DNA of 13,317 nt from Bacteriovoracaceae bacterium UBA4097 (GCA_002381765.1 DFXX01000040.1:1-13317); one strand, 5' to 3'; counted from the stretch's first letter, positions 1 to 8,189 are shown. Notes: generated by a model from the sequence alone, not told the origin. Made by a program: numbers and translations.

Positions 1-527
1 TCGCTGTTTTTAGAATCCAAATTACCAGTAGGCTCATCACATAATAAAATCTTGGGCCGCAGAGAGAGAGCACGAATGATATTGATGCGCTGCTGTTCTC
101 CTCCGGAAATTTCAAATGGATATTTATTCAAGCAGTGAGTAACACCGAGGATCTCGGCCAGTTTATTGGTATCTTTTTCGACTCGGGCCAGATCATGACC
201 ACCAATTCTTCCAGGAAGAAGTATATTATCGCGACAACTCATGGAAGGCAGAAGGAAGTGGAACTGAAATACAAAACCAACAGTGGTATTTCTAAATCTA
301 GCGAGCTCTTCATCGCCCATGTTGGCGAGATTCTTCCCATTTATGATAACCTTTCCAGAAGAAGGACGATCAAGTCCTCCTAGAAGATAAAGCAGAGTGG
401 ATTTTCCAGAACCCGAAGCACCTCGGATCGCCACCAGTTCCTTATCTTCAATATTAAAATTGATTCCTCTTAGTACATTAGTCTTTCCAAAGGATTTCTC
501 AACCTGTTCAAGATGAATAAAACTCAT
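1..527 (-). CDS. lolD: LolD-like lipoprotein-release ABC transporter ATP-binding subunit (3' end outside window)
   Basis: This is the ATPase of an inner-membrane ABC complex of the MacB/LolD type, which would power extraction of outer-membrane lipoproteins towards the LolA carrier. The first 175 residues are visible and run off the window edge; LolD proteins are usually about 225-235 aa. Walker A is GASGSGKST (residues 36-44). The Q-loop reads FVFQFHFLLP (about 85-94), the form typical of LolD. The ABC signature is SGGEQQR (about 141-147), and Walker B with its glutamate is ILLCDEPTGNLD (about 160-171). The H-loop lies outside. The start ATG (527-525) overlaps the TGA of the upstream permease gene as ATGA, which suggests translational coupling. 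The family is clear. LolD rather than another MacB-type ATPase is supported by the Q-loop and by the adjoining LolC/E-like permease, which has no fused ATPase. Confidence 0.88.
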   Translation of the reverse strand, partial: MSFIHLEQVEKSFGKTNVLRGINFNIEDKELVAIRGASGSGKSTLLYLLGGLDRPSSGKVIINGKNLANMGDEELARFRNTTVGFVFQFHFLLPSMSCRDNILLPGRIGGHDLARVEKDTNKLAEILGVTHCLNKYPFEISGGEQQRINIIRALSLRPKILLCDEPTGNLDSKNS

Positions 528-1726
528 GAACTAAACTCCTGTCGCAATCCCTGGATAATAGGACGCTGTTTTAATCGCCAATATCCGATGGAAGCTGCTA
601 ATAAGATCCATAACAAGGCCACAAAATAAACCGTCAAGTATGCCATCATGTCCAATCTGATGCTAAGAGCAGACAAAACATAAATTTCTCCAGGTATCTG
701 AAGGAAGGAGAGATTATGTAATCCCCAATCAAAAATCCTCGAAAGCAGATGAGCACCAAGGCAAGAGATGAGCCAGATGATAACGATAGAGACCAGCCAA
801 AAGCGCATTAGACTTTTTAAAGAAAGTCCTACCGCACGTAAAAAGAAGAAATCCTGGGACTTTTTCTCCATAATATAGATTACGAAAGCGAGGATATTAA
901 AAACAGCAACCACTACTATGAGTTGCAGGATGAGGGATATAGAAACTTTCTCAACTTTCACTGCTTCTATTAGAAAATTGTACTCACTCCAGAAAGGCTT
1001 AATAATATATTCTGGTTCCATATGTCGTCTTAAAGTATTCTGAGAATTTCTCACAGTATCTAAGTTTTCCAGAGGTCTATTAAGTGGCTCAGTCGCCAAG
1101 ATGACGAGATTAACTTTATTGCCAACTTCTAGAAGAGAAGCCAGCTCATTTCGATTGAGGTAAACGAATCGTAAATCTTTTTGATAGATTCCATGGTGAA
1201 CAAAACCAGTGACTGTGAAAAGTTCAATACCTGGCAGAGAATCGGCAATTTCATTTCCTCGCCCCAATGTGAGGGCCATTTCATCACCGATTTTGACATT
1301 CATCTGTTTTGCGAGTTCTTCGCCAATAACAATTCCGCCGGGCTTTATATCGACGGTAAGTCCAGTTGCCTGAGAGAAGCTTTTACCATCGATTCCTCGA
1401 ACCATGACTCCCTTACTTTTTCCAGAAGTAAGCGCGAAGGCTTCGGTTTGAATAACGGGGGCAATAGAGAGAGGAGAAACAACTCTTAGTTGCTCATCAA
1501 GTTCTTGATCAAAGGAGAAGAAGCCACGTCTGGCGGTAACCAGAATATCACCGGAGGAGTGCCTCAGACCTGACTTTAAAAGATGATCGAAGCCGTCCAT
1601 AAGTCCAAAGGTGCAAAGAATAACAGCAATAGAAAAAGTAAAACTAAGAACGGTCGCCAGCAGGATATTCCCTGCTGAGCGGCCATGAAGGACAATTTTT
1701 AAGATGGACTTATAAGAGCTGTTCAT
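524..1726 (-). CDS. LolC/LolE-family lipoprotein-releasing permease
   Basis: This is the membrane subunit of the lipoprotein-releasing ABC transporter (FtsX/MacB-type permease), 400 aa. TM1 is near residues 19-42. A periplasmic domain of about 215 residues follows, then TM2 (about 262-285), TM3 (about 308-328) and TM4 (about 361-383), the usual 1+3 layout. Family-like motifs are GLMDGF after TM1, SGDI near 58-61, and FNILAF...EKKSQDFFFLRAVG at the cytosolic coupling region after TM2, plus a C-terminal PIIQGLRQE. Translation probably starts at ATG 1726: an AAGG overlapping the lysS stop codon sits 6 nt upstream. The gene is 8 nt downstream of lysS and overlaps the ATPase gene by 4 nt. Only one permease is visible. 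It could act as a homodimer (LolF-like), or its partner could be encoded elsewhere, so I do not choose between lolC and lolE. Confidence 0.85.
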   Translation of the reverse strand: MNSSYKSILKIVLHGRSAGNILLATVLSFTFSIAVILCTFGLMDGFDHLLKSGLRHSSGDILVTARRGFFSFDQELDEQLRVVSPLSIAPVIQTEAFALTSGKSKGVMVRGIDGKSFSQATGLTVDIKPGGIVIGEELAKQMNVKIGDEMALTLGRGNEIADSLPGIELFTVTGFVHHGIYQKDLRFVYLNRNELASLLEVGNKVNLVILATEPLNRPLENLDTVRNSQNTLRRHMEPEYIIKPFWSEYNFLIEAVKVEKVSISLILQLIVVVAVFNILAFVIYIMEKKSQDFFFLRAVGLSLKSLMRFWLVSIVIIWLISCLGAHLLSRIFDWGLHNLSFLQIPGEIYVLSALSIRLDMMAYLTVYFVALLWILLAASIGYWRLKQRPIIQGLRQEFSS

Positions 1727-1734
1727 CCTGAGCC

Positions 1735-3282
1735 TTACAGCTCTTCCTCTTTTTCAGCTTCGCTAAAAAAATGCTCTTTTTTAAGAAGAGGAAAGAGAAG
1801 AACATCTCGGATAGTCGGGCTATTAGTTAAGATCATAACGAGACGATCGATTCCGATACCTTGACCAGCTGTTGGAGGCATACCGTATTCAAGAGCACGA
1901 ACAAAATCATAGTCCACATCACTGGCCTCATCGTCCCCAGCTTCTTTTGCAACGGCCTGATCTGCGAAACGGTCTAATTGATCAGTTGGGTTATTTAACT
2001 CTGAGAAAGCATTCGCGACTTCCCAGCCATTCATAAAGAATTCAAAACGATCTACAAACTCCGGATTATCATCATTTCTCCTGGAAAGTGGAGAAACTTC
2101 GGTTGGGTATTCCGTGATGAAAGTTGGCTGAATAAGTTTTGATTCAACCAATTCCTCGAAGGCGAGAACCAGCAGCTTGCCCCAAGAAAGTGCCTGAACT
2201 TTTTTAGGATCTTGCTTCACATCCTTCAAGAGAGAGAGAAGATGGTTACGGTCATTGACCTGATCAAGGCTTGAGTTAGTATATTTAGCAACGGCTTCAC
2301 GCATAGTGAGACGAGCGTAAGGACCTTTTAAATTAATCTCATGCTCTCCGAACTTAATCACTTCTGATCTAATTACATGAGTCGCCAGACCTGTCAGAAG
2401 CTCTTCAGTAAAGTCCATTAAATCATGATAAGTAGCATAGGCCCAGTAAAACTCAATGGTCGTAAACTCTGGATTGTGTTTAAGCGAGAGCCCTTCGTTT
2501 CTGAAACAGCGATTCATCTCAAAAACTTTATGATAGCCGCCGACAATGAGACGTTTCAAATGAAGCTCTGGAGCAATTCGCATGAAGAGTTCCATATCAA
2601 GTGCGTTGTGATGAGTATTAAATGGCTTGGCAGCTGCCCCCCCGGCCACAGAGTGGAGCATCGGAGTTTCAACTTCTAAGAAGTCATTACGGTAGAAGGC
2701 TTCACGGATGTAGCGCACGATCTCAGAGCGCTTTCTGAGCTTCTCTCTGGTTTCAGGATTCATGATCATATCCACATAGCGCATACGATAGCGAAGTTCT
2801 GTATCAGTTAAACCATGAAACTTTTCTGGAAGTGGTCTTAAAGATTTAGTCACGATGGTAAACTCACGAGCATTCAGAGCAAGCTCACCTTTCATAGTTT
2901 TAAAGACATCTCCTTCGGCATAAATAATATCCCCGAAGTCTAGAAACTTATATTCTGCAAATCCCTTTTCAGAAGTAATTTGCTTATTCACATAAAGCTG
3001 AAAGCGAGCAGTTCCATCATCGACCTGAAGGAAAGCGGCTTTACCAAAGTCACGAACCATCATGACTCTTCCAGCAATTTTGAAGTGTGGAGTCTCTCCG
3101 ATTTCTTCCTTCGCCTTTTCGCCATATTGTTTTATCAGATATTCAAAGCTGGTATTAGGTTTAAGCCCATTCTTATAGGGATTAGATCCACTCTCTTCGA
3201 GTTTATTTCTCTTATCAAGCCTGACATCCATTTGCTCAGTGTAGAGTTCCGTCCATCGGCTTACGTGTTTGTCTTTCATCAT
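1735..3282 (-). CDS. lysS: Lysyl-tRNA synthetase, class II
   Basis: Charges tRNA-Lys with lysine in the cytosol. The 515-aa length is typical of bacterial class II LysRS. An N-terminal OB-fold anticodon-binding domain covers about residues 67-145 (e.g. KIAGRVMMVRDFGKAAFLQV). Class II motif 1 is near 201-221 (FLEVETPMLHSVAGGAAAKP). Motif 2 is FRNEGLSLKHNPEFTTIEFY (260-279). Motif 3 includes GMPPTAGQGIGIDRLVM (467-483), followed by the conserved TIRDVLLFP. Two ATGs lie in tandem (3282 and 3279). The AAGGGG ribosome-binding site, which begins in the prfB stop codon, is 3 nt from the first and 6 nt from the second, so the second may be the real start. The gene follows prfB by 7 nt; the prfB-lysS pair is also seen in E. 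coli. The run of seven G residues in the coding strand at 2637-2643 keeps the frame and encodes the conserved GGA stretch. Confidence 0.97.
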   Translation of the reverse strand: MMKDKHVSRWTELYTEQMDVRLDKRNKLEESGSNPYKNGLKPNTSFEYLIKQYGEKAKEEIGETPHFKIAGRVMMVRDFGKAAFLQVDDGTARFQLYVNKQITSEKGFAEYKFLDFGDIIYAEGDVFKTMKGELALNAREFTIVTKSLRPLPEKFHGLTDTELRYRMRYVDMIMNPETREKLRKRSEIVRYIREAFYRNDFLEVETPMLHSVAGGAAAKPFNTHHNALDMELFMRIAPELHLKRLIVGGYHKVFEMNRCFRNEGLSLKHNPEFTTIEFYWAYATYHDLMDFTEELLTGLATHVIRSEVIKFGEHEINLKGPYARLTMREAVAKYTNSSLDQVNDRNHLLSLLKDVKQDPKKVQALSWGKLLVLAFEELVESKLIQPTFITEYPTEVSPLSRRNDDNPEFVDRFEFFMNGWEVANAFSELNNPTDQLDRFADQAVAKEAGDDEASDVDYDFVRALEYGMPPTAGQGIGIDRLVMILTNSPTIRDVLLFPLLKKEHFFSEAEKEEEL

Positions 3283-3289
3283 TATCCCC

Positions 3290-4442
3290 TTATAAGTCGT
3301 CCATTCCGGTATCTTGTACTTTTCCGCCCAGACTCTTCCACTGAAGATATGCCTTCATGAAGTCATCAAGATCTCCATTCAGAACCGTTTCGGCCTGAGA
3401 AGATTGAAATCCAGTGCGGTGATCTTTTACTAATTTATATGGATGAAGCACATAGGATCTGATTTGAGATCCCCAGCCAATTTCCATTTTTGTATCTTCA
3501 ATCGCTTGCTGCTCTTTACGTCGCTTCTCCAGCTCATAATCATAGAGTCTTGATTTCAAAATCTTCATGGCCATGGCCCGGTTTTGAATCTGAGATCGTT
3601 CATTTTGGCAGGCAACTACAATTCCTGTAGGAAAGTGAGTCAGTCGAACCGCTGAATCAGCGGTGTTGACCGACTGCCCACCAGCACCACCAGAGCGGTA
3701 AACATCAACTCTTAGATCTTTATCTAGAACTTCAATTTCAATGGTGTCATCAACTTCCGCACTTACAAAGATGGAAGCAAATGAAGTGTGTCTTCGTGCA
3801 TTTGAATCGAAAGGCGATATCCTCACCAGACGATGAACCCCAATTTCAGATTTTAAAAGTCCATAGGCGTAGTTACCAGTCACCATAACAGTTGCGGACT
3901 TGATGCCGGCCGAGTCGCCATATTGAAAGTCGGTAACCTGATGTTTGAATTTATGATCTTCACACCATCTCGTGATCATCCGAAGAAGCATTCCGGCCCA
4001 GTCACAGGACTCAGTACCACCTGCTCCCGCATTGATAGTTACAATCGCATTATTGATATCGGTTTCATCTGAAAGTAGCGCCTTCTTCTCTATTTCTGAT
4101 AAGGCAGACTCTAACTTAGGAAAAAGCTCCAAAGCTTCCTGAGCAGACGCTTCATCCCCATCACCGGCCATCTCGCAGAGAACTTCAAAGTCATCGGCAA
4201 CGGTCTTAACCTTGGTGTATTGAGAAACGACATCTTCCAAGAGAGACTTTTCTTTTTGAATTTTAGCGGCGTTTTTTGTGTCGTTCCAGTAGCCTTCTAA
4301 GGCCTCTAGTTCTGATATCTCTTTGAGTCGGTTTTTCTTTCGCTCGACGTCAAAGCGACCTCCGTATGGTTTCGAGGGTCGATTTTACATCGTGGTACTT
4401 TGACTTATATTCTTCAAGTTGAAGCTGCAGTGAATTATCCAT
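3290..4442 (-). CDS. prfB: Peptide chain release factor 2, expressed through a programmed +1 frameshift
   Basis: RF2 reads UAA and UGA stop codons and triggers peptidyl-tRNA hydrolysis on the ribosome. Translation starts at ATG 4442, with GGAAGG a few nt upstream, and gives 30 codons ending ...TIRRSL before an in-frame TGA at 4352-4350. Slipping forward by one base at CTT TGA C joins this to the long frame (DVERKKNRLKEISELEAL...). The product is about 383 aa, against 365 in E. coli. In the joined protein the stop-codon-recognising SPF tripeptide falls near residues 209-211 and the catalytic GGQ near 254-256, close to their E. coli positions. The uninterrupted frame alone begins only at a TTG at 4240 and would lack 67 N-terminal residues, so a start there is an artefact. 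It is the first gene of the prfB-lysS-permease-ATPase operon. Expression should be autoregulated, because low RF2 favours frameshifting. Confidence 0.95.
4349..4364 (-). promoter_or_regulatory. prfB programmed +1 frameshift site
   Basis: On the coding strand the sequence reads CGGAGG TCG CTT TGA C. GGAGG is an internal Shine-Dalgarno-like element that can pair with the 16S rRNA 3' end. CTT is the slippery leucine codon and TGA, followed by C, is the weak-context stop that only RF2 reads. The 3-nt gap between the SD-like element and CTT equals that of the known E. coli site (AGGGGG TAT CTT TGA C). The two frames flanking it encode matching RF2 sequence, so this is recoding and not a sequencing error or a pseudogene. 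Confidence 0.95.
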
Positions 4443-4465
4443 AACTTACCTTCCAGGAAAGCTCC

Positions 4466-4494
4466 ACTCTAGCAAAATCTCAAGGCTTTTGGAA
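4466..4494 (-). promoter_or_regulatory. Possible promoter of the prfB operon
   Basis: In the gap between the upstream terminator and prfB the minus strand holds TTCCAA, a 17-nt spacer and TAGAGT. The TAGAGT is preceded by TGC, which would make an extended -10 element. Transcription would start roughly 15-20 nt before the prfB ribosome-binding site. The hexamers match the sigma-70 consensus only partly. The main support is position: the upstream gene has its own terminator, so prfB needs a promoter within about 60 nt. Confidence 0.3.
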
Positions 4495-4501
4495 AGGGAA
4501 A

Positions 4502-4523
4502 CCCTTACTCCGAAGAGTAAGGG
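4502..4523 (-). terminator. Rho-independent terminator after the lipoprotein gene
   Basis: A perfect 9-bp stem (CCCTTACTC / GAGTAAGGG) encloses a TTCG loop on the minus strand, that is, an exceptionally stable UUCG tetraloop in RNA. It is followed by TTTCCCTTT, an interrupted U-tract. It lies 5 nt after the TAA of the lipoprotein gene and before prfB, so it separates the two transcription units. The weak U-tract is the only reservation. Confidence 0.75.
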
Positions 4524-4528
4524 CCATA

Positions 4529-6829
4529 TTAAGGATTTCTGGGGATGTTGGTGGGATCTCGAAGATAATTACAATCGAATTTGGGATCGGTAGAAATCTT
4601 AGCGTTTTCCTCTCCAATGGCACTCAAGACTGAAACAATGGTTCTTCGATTAGCTGAAGATTTTTTATTAAAGCGCATTAAGAACTTGGCAAATTCCCAA
4701 ATGCTTCCGAAGTCCTGCTCATTTGGTACTCGCTCATACTTAATAAGATATTGATAAATTTGCTTCTGTAATCTTTTAATGATGGCAGGCTTCTTCTGCA
4801 AAAAACCATCGAGAGCGCTGGAGTAAATACTGTAAGCGTTATTCACTTCATTAGGATCTAGGATATTATTACTATTAATATCCCATCTAAGTACTGTGGC
4901 CTCAGCATGCAGCATGGCCATCAGGATAGTCATGATGTCGCCTTCAGAGTAATAGATTTCTTCCTTATCACCATCGGTATAGTAGTTACATGAACGAGCG
5001 GCTTTAATTGAGCTGTCTAAGTAAGACATGTTGGCTTCATTATTTTCCAGGCTCTCACAGCTTGTAACACCCAGTGACTCCATCATGAGCGGATAGTAAG
5101 TCTCGTACTTCTGGCAAAAACTCTTAAGAAAACTCTCTCTAAAGCAACTCGGCTCTACTCTGTCATACTGGTCGAAGCCGCAACCAAGGTTTTTTAATTC
5201 CTTCATCAATTCAGAGGCCATATTGATAGAGGTGAAAAGACTGAGGGCAATCTCAGTCGCTTCATTTACATCAAGAACCTTATTATTATCTGACTGATAC
5301 TGGAAGAGAGTTCCCAGAAGTGAGAGGGTCTCAGCAATACTTCCCGTTTTCTGGGGAAGGATCAGTCCCATATCAATAAGCTCATCTTCAAACTTATAAA
5401 CCAGTGCTTTGAATTCATCCAAATCCATGGAATATCCGCCCACACTATCAGCGTTAGGACTAGGACTTCCATAAGTTTTAAAAATTTCGCCGATAGCAAA
5501 TTCAAAGAAAGCAATTTCATAAATTCCATCAGCATTACGCTTAAAGCCTTTAGCGAAGTAAGCGGAAGTAAATTCACCTTTAATGAAACGATAATTCTTC
5601 ACGATTCTTTCAAATTGATTTAATTCATCCTGATGTTCAGGATAAGTATGGCGGTATTCATCAAAATTAATGGTGACAGGAAGAGGACTTTCCATATTGA
5701 TCTTAAACTTATCGTAGATGCGGTGAAAGACCGTTCCTTTTTGGAGGAGTTTTTTAGCGTGATTGACTAGTTTCTTAACTTCGGCCCCTCTAACCTCTTG
5801 GTCATTTCCTCCCATGAAAATTCTTTTCGCTTCAAGAATAAGATTGCGAAACTTATCAACATCAAATGAGTCAGTTGAGATAAACATCTTTACCGTGCTG
5901 AAGGCTTCATCTATTGAGAAGAAGTATTCATTATCACGATTTCCTAAATAGCTATTGAAAACCATGTCCCCAAAATCAGTAACATCTTTCTTTAGCAATT
6001 GCAGAAGGGAGTCCTGCTTAAGATTGATATATTTAAATCTCACAGCATCGAGAGAAATTAAAATAAGCTGATCAATAATAAGCTGATCAGAGTTATCGAA
6101 GTTATGGAGAAGCCTTCCAATCTCAAGATGAGTTATTTCTTCTTTATTTCCTCCTATCAGCACTTTTTTAACAAAAAGAAGTTTACGGACCTTCTCAATC
6201 AAGTCACGGGTCTCATCGGTAGTAAAACTATCCAGAAGCTCCACAATATTTAACTTATGGATTTCCCCTTTACGATTCGGGTTAAAGATCTTTCTCAGGG
6301 CCATGATAATGGCCTTATTTGCAGCAGAAACTCTTTCACGATGATTTTGATGAAGAGCAAAGCTCACAGGAGACTTACTTTGGAAGATAGGCCCATGATT
6401 GAGAGAGGCTTCAGCATTGAAGACAAGAACAAGTTTTATGACTTCTTCAACATTTTCCTTTGAAATAAAATCCGGATCAGAACCAGTTAACAGGAAGTTC
6501 AGATCAAAAATGGCCTTAAGGGCCTTAACCACTTCGGGCTTAATATCTGGGAGATTCTTTCTAACATATTGCTCAAATCCAACCCGTGGTAAATATCCCG
6601 GTCGTGGGGATTCAACAACTCTTATAAAGAGATAAAGATTTTCTTCCAGACACTTAATCTGAGAGCTGATATTTTTCTCTAAGATTTTTGAGAATTCACC
6701 TACATCTAACTCACAGTTGACTTGGAACTGAGTCGTTTCAAGTTGCTTTTTTACGACTTTATTTCCAAGAAGATCACCGCAACCAGAAAGAATAAATAGC
6801 GATGAGAGCATCAAGATTAAGGACTTCAT
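4529..6829 (-). CDS. Large predicted lipoprotein with EF-hand-like repeats, function unknown
   Basis: I do not recognise this 766-aa protein. It starts with an SPII signal, MKSLILMLSSLFILSGCGD. LSGC is the lipobox, Cys17 would be lipidated, and Gly at +2 argues against inner-membrane retention by the E. coli rule. ATG 6829 is preferred over the in-frame ATG at 6862: it has AGGA 6 nt upstream and puts the signal sequence at the N-terminus, whereas the upstream ATG lies inside the preceding gene. Residues 650-661, DINSNNILDPNE, form a canonical EF-hand calcium loop. QSDNNKVLDVNE (512-523) is a near match. Looser copies with the pattern N/D-rich turn, hydrophobic, then E-rich helix recur near 115-133, 182-199, 226-241, 294-310, 339-354, 431-445 and 619-632. 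Eight further cysteines, mostly in the C-terminal third, could form disulfides. It lies 22 nt behind the barrel gene, so the two are probably co-transcribed. Confidence 0.85.
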   Translation of the reverse strand: MKSLILMLSSLFILSGCGDLLGNKVVKKQLETTQFQVNCELDVGEFSKILEKNISSQIKCLEENLYLFIRVVESPRPGYLPRVGFEQYVRKNLPDIKPEVVKALKAIFDLNFLLTGSDPDFISKENVEEVIKLVLVFNAEASLNHGPIFQSKSPVSFALHQNHRERVSAANKAIIMALRKIFNPNRKGEIHKLNIVELLDSFTTDETRDLIEKVRKLLFVKKVLIGGNKEEITHLEIGRLLHNFDNSDQLIIDQLILISLDAVRFKYINLKQDSLLQLLKKDVTDFGDMVFNSYLGNRDNEYFFSIDEAFSTVKMFISTDSFDVDKFRNLILEAKRIFMGGNDQEVRGAEVKKLVNHAKKLLQKGTVFHRIYDKFKINMESPLPVTINFDEYRHTYPEHQDELNQFERIVKNYRFIKGEFTSAYFAKGFKRNADGIYEIAFFEFAIGEIFKTYGSPSPNADSVGGYSMDLDEFKALVYKFEDELIDMGLILPQKTGSIAETLSLLGTLFQYQSDNNKVLDVNEATEIALSLFTSINMASELMKELKNLGCGFDQYDRVEPSCFRESFLKSFCQKYETYYPLMMESLGVTSCESLENNEANMSYLDSSIKAARSCNYYTDGDKEEIYYSEGDIMTILMAMLHAEATVLRWDINSNNILDPNEVNNAYSIYSSALDGFLQKKPAIIKRLQKQIYQYLIKYERVPNEQDFGSIWEFAKFLMRFNKKSSANRRTIVSVLSAIGEENAKISTDPKFDCNYLRDPTNIPRNP
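6063..6090 (-). repeat. Short tandem duplication within the lipoprotein gene
   Basis: A 13-bp sequence, AATAAGCTGATCA on the plus strand, occurs at 6063-6075 and again at 6078-6090, a period of 15 bp or five codons. It encodes DQLII followed by DQLIL, near residues 248-257 of the lipoprotein. The near-identity at DNA level suggests a recent in-frame duplication; it does not break the gene. Confidence 0.7.
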
Positions 6830-6851
6830 AAAATTTCCTATCAAACGTTTT

Positions 6852-8189
6852 CTAATACACATAGCTTAATGCTCCATAAACCATGTCATTATTAGTGTAT
6901 GGAGACCAGAAAGACTTCCCGCTTTCAGGAGTTCCAATCATATTTATACCTAAGCTAACTCTTAGTTCTTTAGAAACTTTATAAATTCCTTTAAACATAA
7001 CCAGGCGATCGGTAGTCAACATATCGTACTTAGCATCGCCTGAAATAGTATAACGGCTTCCGAAGTTTCTTACAAAAAACACATTCAGGGCCTGATTCCA
7101 TCGTGGATCCAGAGCTAGAGATTCTTTATTACGATCAAAAGGGCTTAATCTCGCTATATAGTTGAAGCCTAAGGAATAGACATCATTGACCTTGGCAATT
7201 CCTCCACCCAAATAATCTTCACGACTCTTTTCTGTTTTGATTTCCGTCGTCCTAGTGGCATCTCTATTCCCATCTGGGTAAGTGTTTGGTCGATTGGCAA
7301 TCCCAGAGATGTACATTTCGAGGTCGAGATTTCTGTACTTCAAACTCGAGCCGTAAACATCATGATAATAAAACTGAGGATCGACATAAGCATTGATAAT
7401 ATCTGCAGCGGGATCAAGAGATACACTTACTTCAGTAGAAAACTGGTTTTCAGGCTTTCTCATGATGAAGTTATCCCAAACCCAATGCTTCGATTCAAAG
7501 CCTAGATTTGCACCAACGGTATAGCGATAGATAACTTCTGAAATTTCCGGATACTCAAGATTATAGGCAATTCTTTTTACATTACCCGGCTCTACTTCAG
7601 CGGTTGGCGCAGGAGCATCACTCCAAGCATGGCGAGATGTGATGGTCTTATCATTCTTATCAATATCAAGAGTTGGATTTAATTCCGGTACGTAAATACC
7701 TGAAACGAAAGCCCGGTATCTCATTCCATTAGAAGAGCGTCTCTCATAAAGAAGGCCTATGAGACCTTCTTGGCCGGGAGTGAAGTAATCAAAGTTAACT
7801 CTATTATTTAATTTTCCAAAGCCCCAGATGGAGTCCACTGGTGACCAAGCGAGGATTTGTCGACCAAAGCGAATGTGGTCTTTCTTTGTTAGCATTCCCC
7901 CCACATAGGCTTCAGGCACGGAATACATGGTAAGACTCTGATCATTAACTTGAACGCCAAAATTGAATCTTCTTTCTAGTTCGCCAGCGCGAGAGAAAGT
8001 TATATCTTTATTATAGTCAAAACTAAGACTTCCATTAAAACGGTTTCCGGGAACATTCCCTACTTCTGGATTGGCCTGATTACTAAGTGCGCCAATGTGG
8101 CCTGTGATATAGTCATTCGCAGCAATAGCTGCCGAGCATAAGCTAAGCAAAGCAGCGCTGGCCAAACTCAATGTTATTGTCCTCTTCAC
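6852..8189 (-). CDS. Predicted outer-membrane beta-barrel (porin-like) protein, family not recognised
   Basis: A 445-aa exported protein. Starting at GTG 8189 gives a compact Sec signal peptide (KRTITLSLASAALLSLCSAA), with likely cleavage after AIA at residue 23, and an AAAGG 8 nt upstream. An in-frame TTG at 8207 would add six residues but has no ribosome-binding site. The mature part shows alternating polar/hydrophobic strands rich in Tyr and Phe, with Gly/Asn/Asp-rich turns. It has no long hydrophobic helix, and its C-terminus ends in an aromatic residue (GALSYVY), as outer-membrane barrels commonly do for BAM recognition. A FGRQ motif (DHIRFGRQILAW, near residues 104-115) resembles a sequence found in several porin families. 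It begins the unit that continues into the lipoprotein gene after 22 nt. Substrate and exact family cannot be told from the sequence; a structural or adhesive role is equally possible. Confidence 0.75.
   Translation of the reverse strand: MKRTITLSLASAALLSLCSAAIAANDYITGHIGALSNQANPEVGNVPGNRFNGSLSFDYNKDITFSRAGELERRFNFGVQVNDQSLTMYSVPEAYVGGMLTKKDHIRFGRQILAWSPVDSIWGFGKLNNRVNFDYFTPGQEGLIGLLYERRSSNGMRYRAFVSGIYVPELNPTLDIDKNDKTITSRHAWSDAPAPTAEVEPGNVKRIAYNLEYPEISEVIYRYTVGANLGFESKHWVWDNFIMRKPENQFSTEVSVSLDPAADIINAYVDPQFYYHDVYGSSLKYRNLDLEMYISGIANRPNTYPDGNRDATRTTEIKTEKSREDYLGGGIAKVNDVYSLGFNYIARLSPFDRNKESLALDPRWNQALNVFFVRNFGSRYTISGDAKYDMLTTDRLVMFKGIYKVSKELRVSLGINMIGTPESGKSFWSPYTNNDMVYGALSYVY

Noticed and set aside
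135..383. 82-aa open frame on the plus strand
   Set aside because: It lies inside the LolD-like gene on the other strand, which carries Walker A, signature and Walker B motifs.
2637..2643. Seven-base C/G homopolymer as a phase-variation tract
   Set aside because: It encodes the conserved Gly-Gly-Ala segment of LysRS in frame; an essential gene is an unlikely phase-variable target.
2980..3360. 126-aa open frame on the plus strand
   Set aside because: It is antisense to lysS and the prfB 3' end, both strongly supported by motifs.
3290..4240. prfB as a gene starting at 4240, or as a frameshifted pseudogene
   Set aside because: The upstream 67 residues match RF2 once the CTT TGA C recoding site is used, and the leader ATG at 4442 has a good ribosome-binding site.
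6830..6862. Upstream ATG extension of the lipoprotein gene
   Set aside because: It would overlap the barrel gene and put 11 charged residues before a canonical SPII signal; the ATG at 6829 has a well-spaced AGGA.
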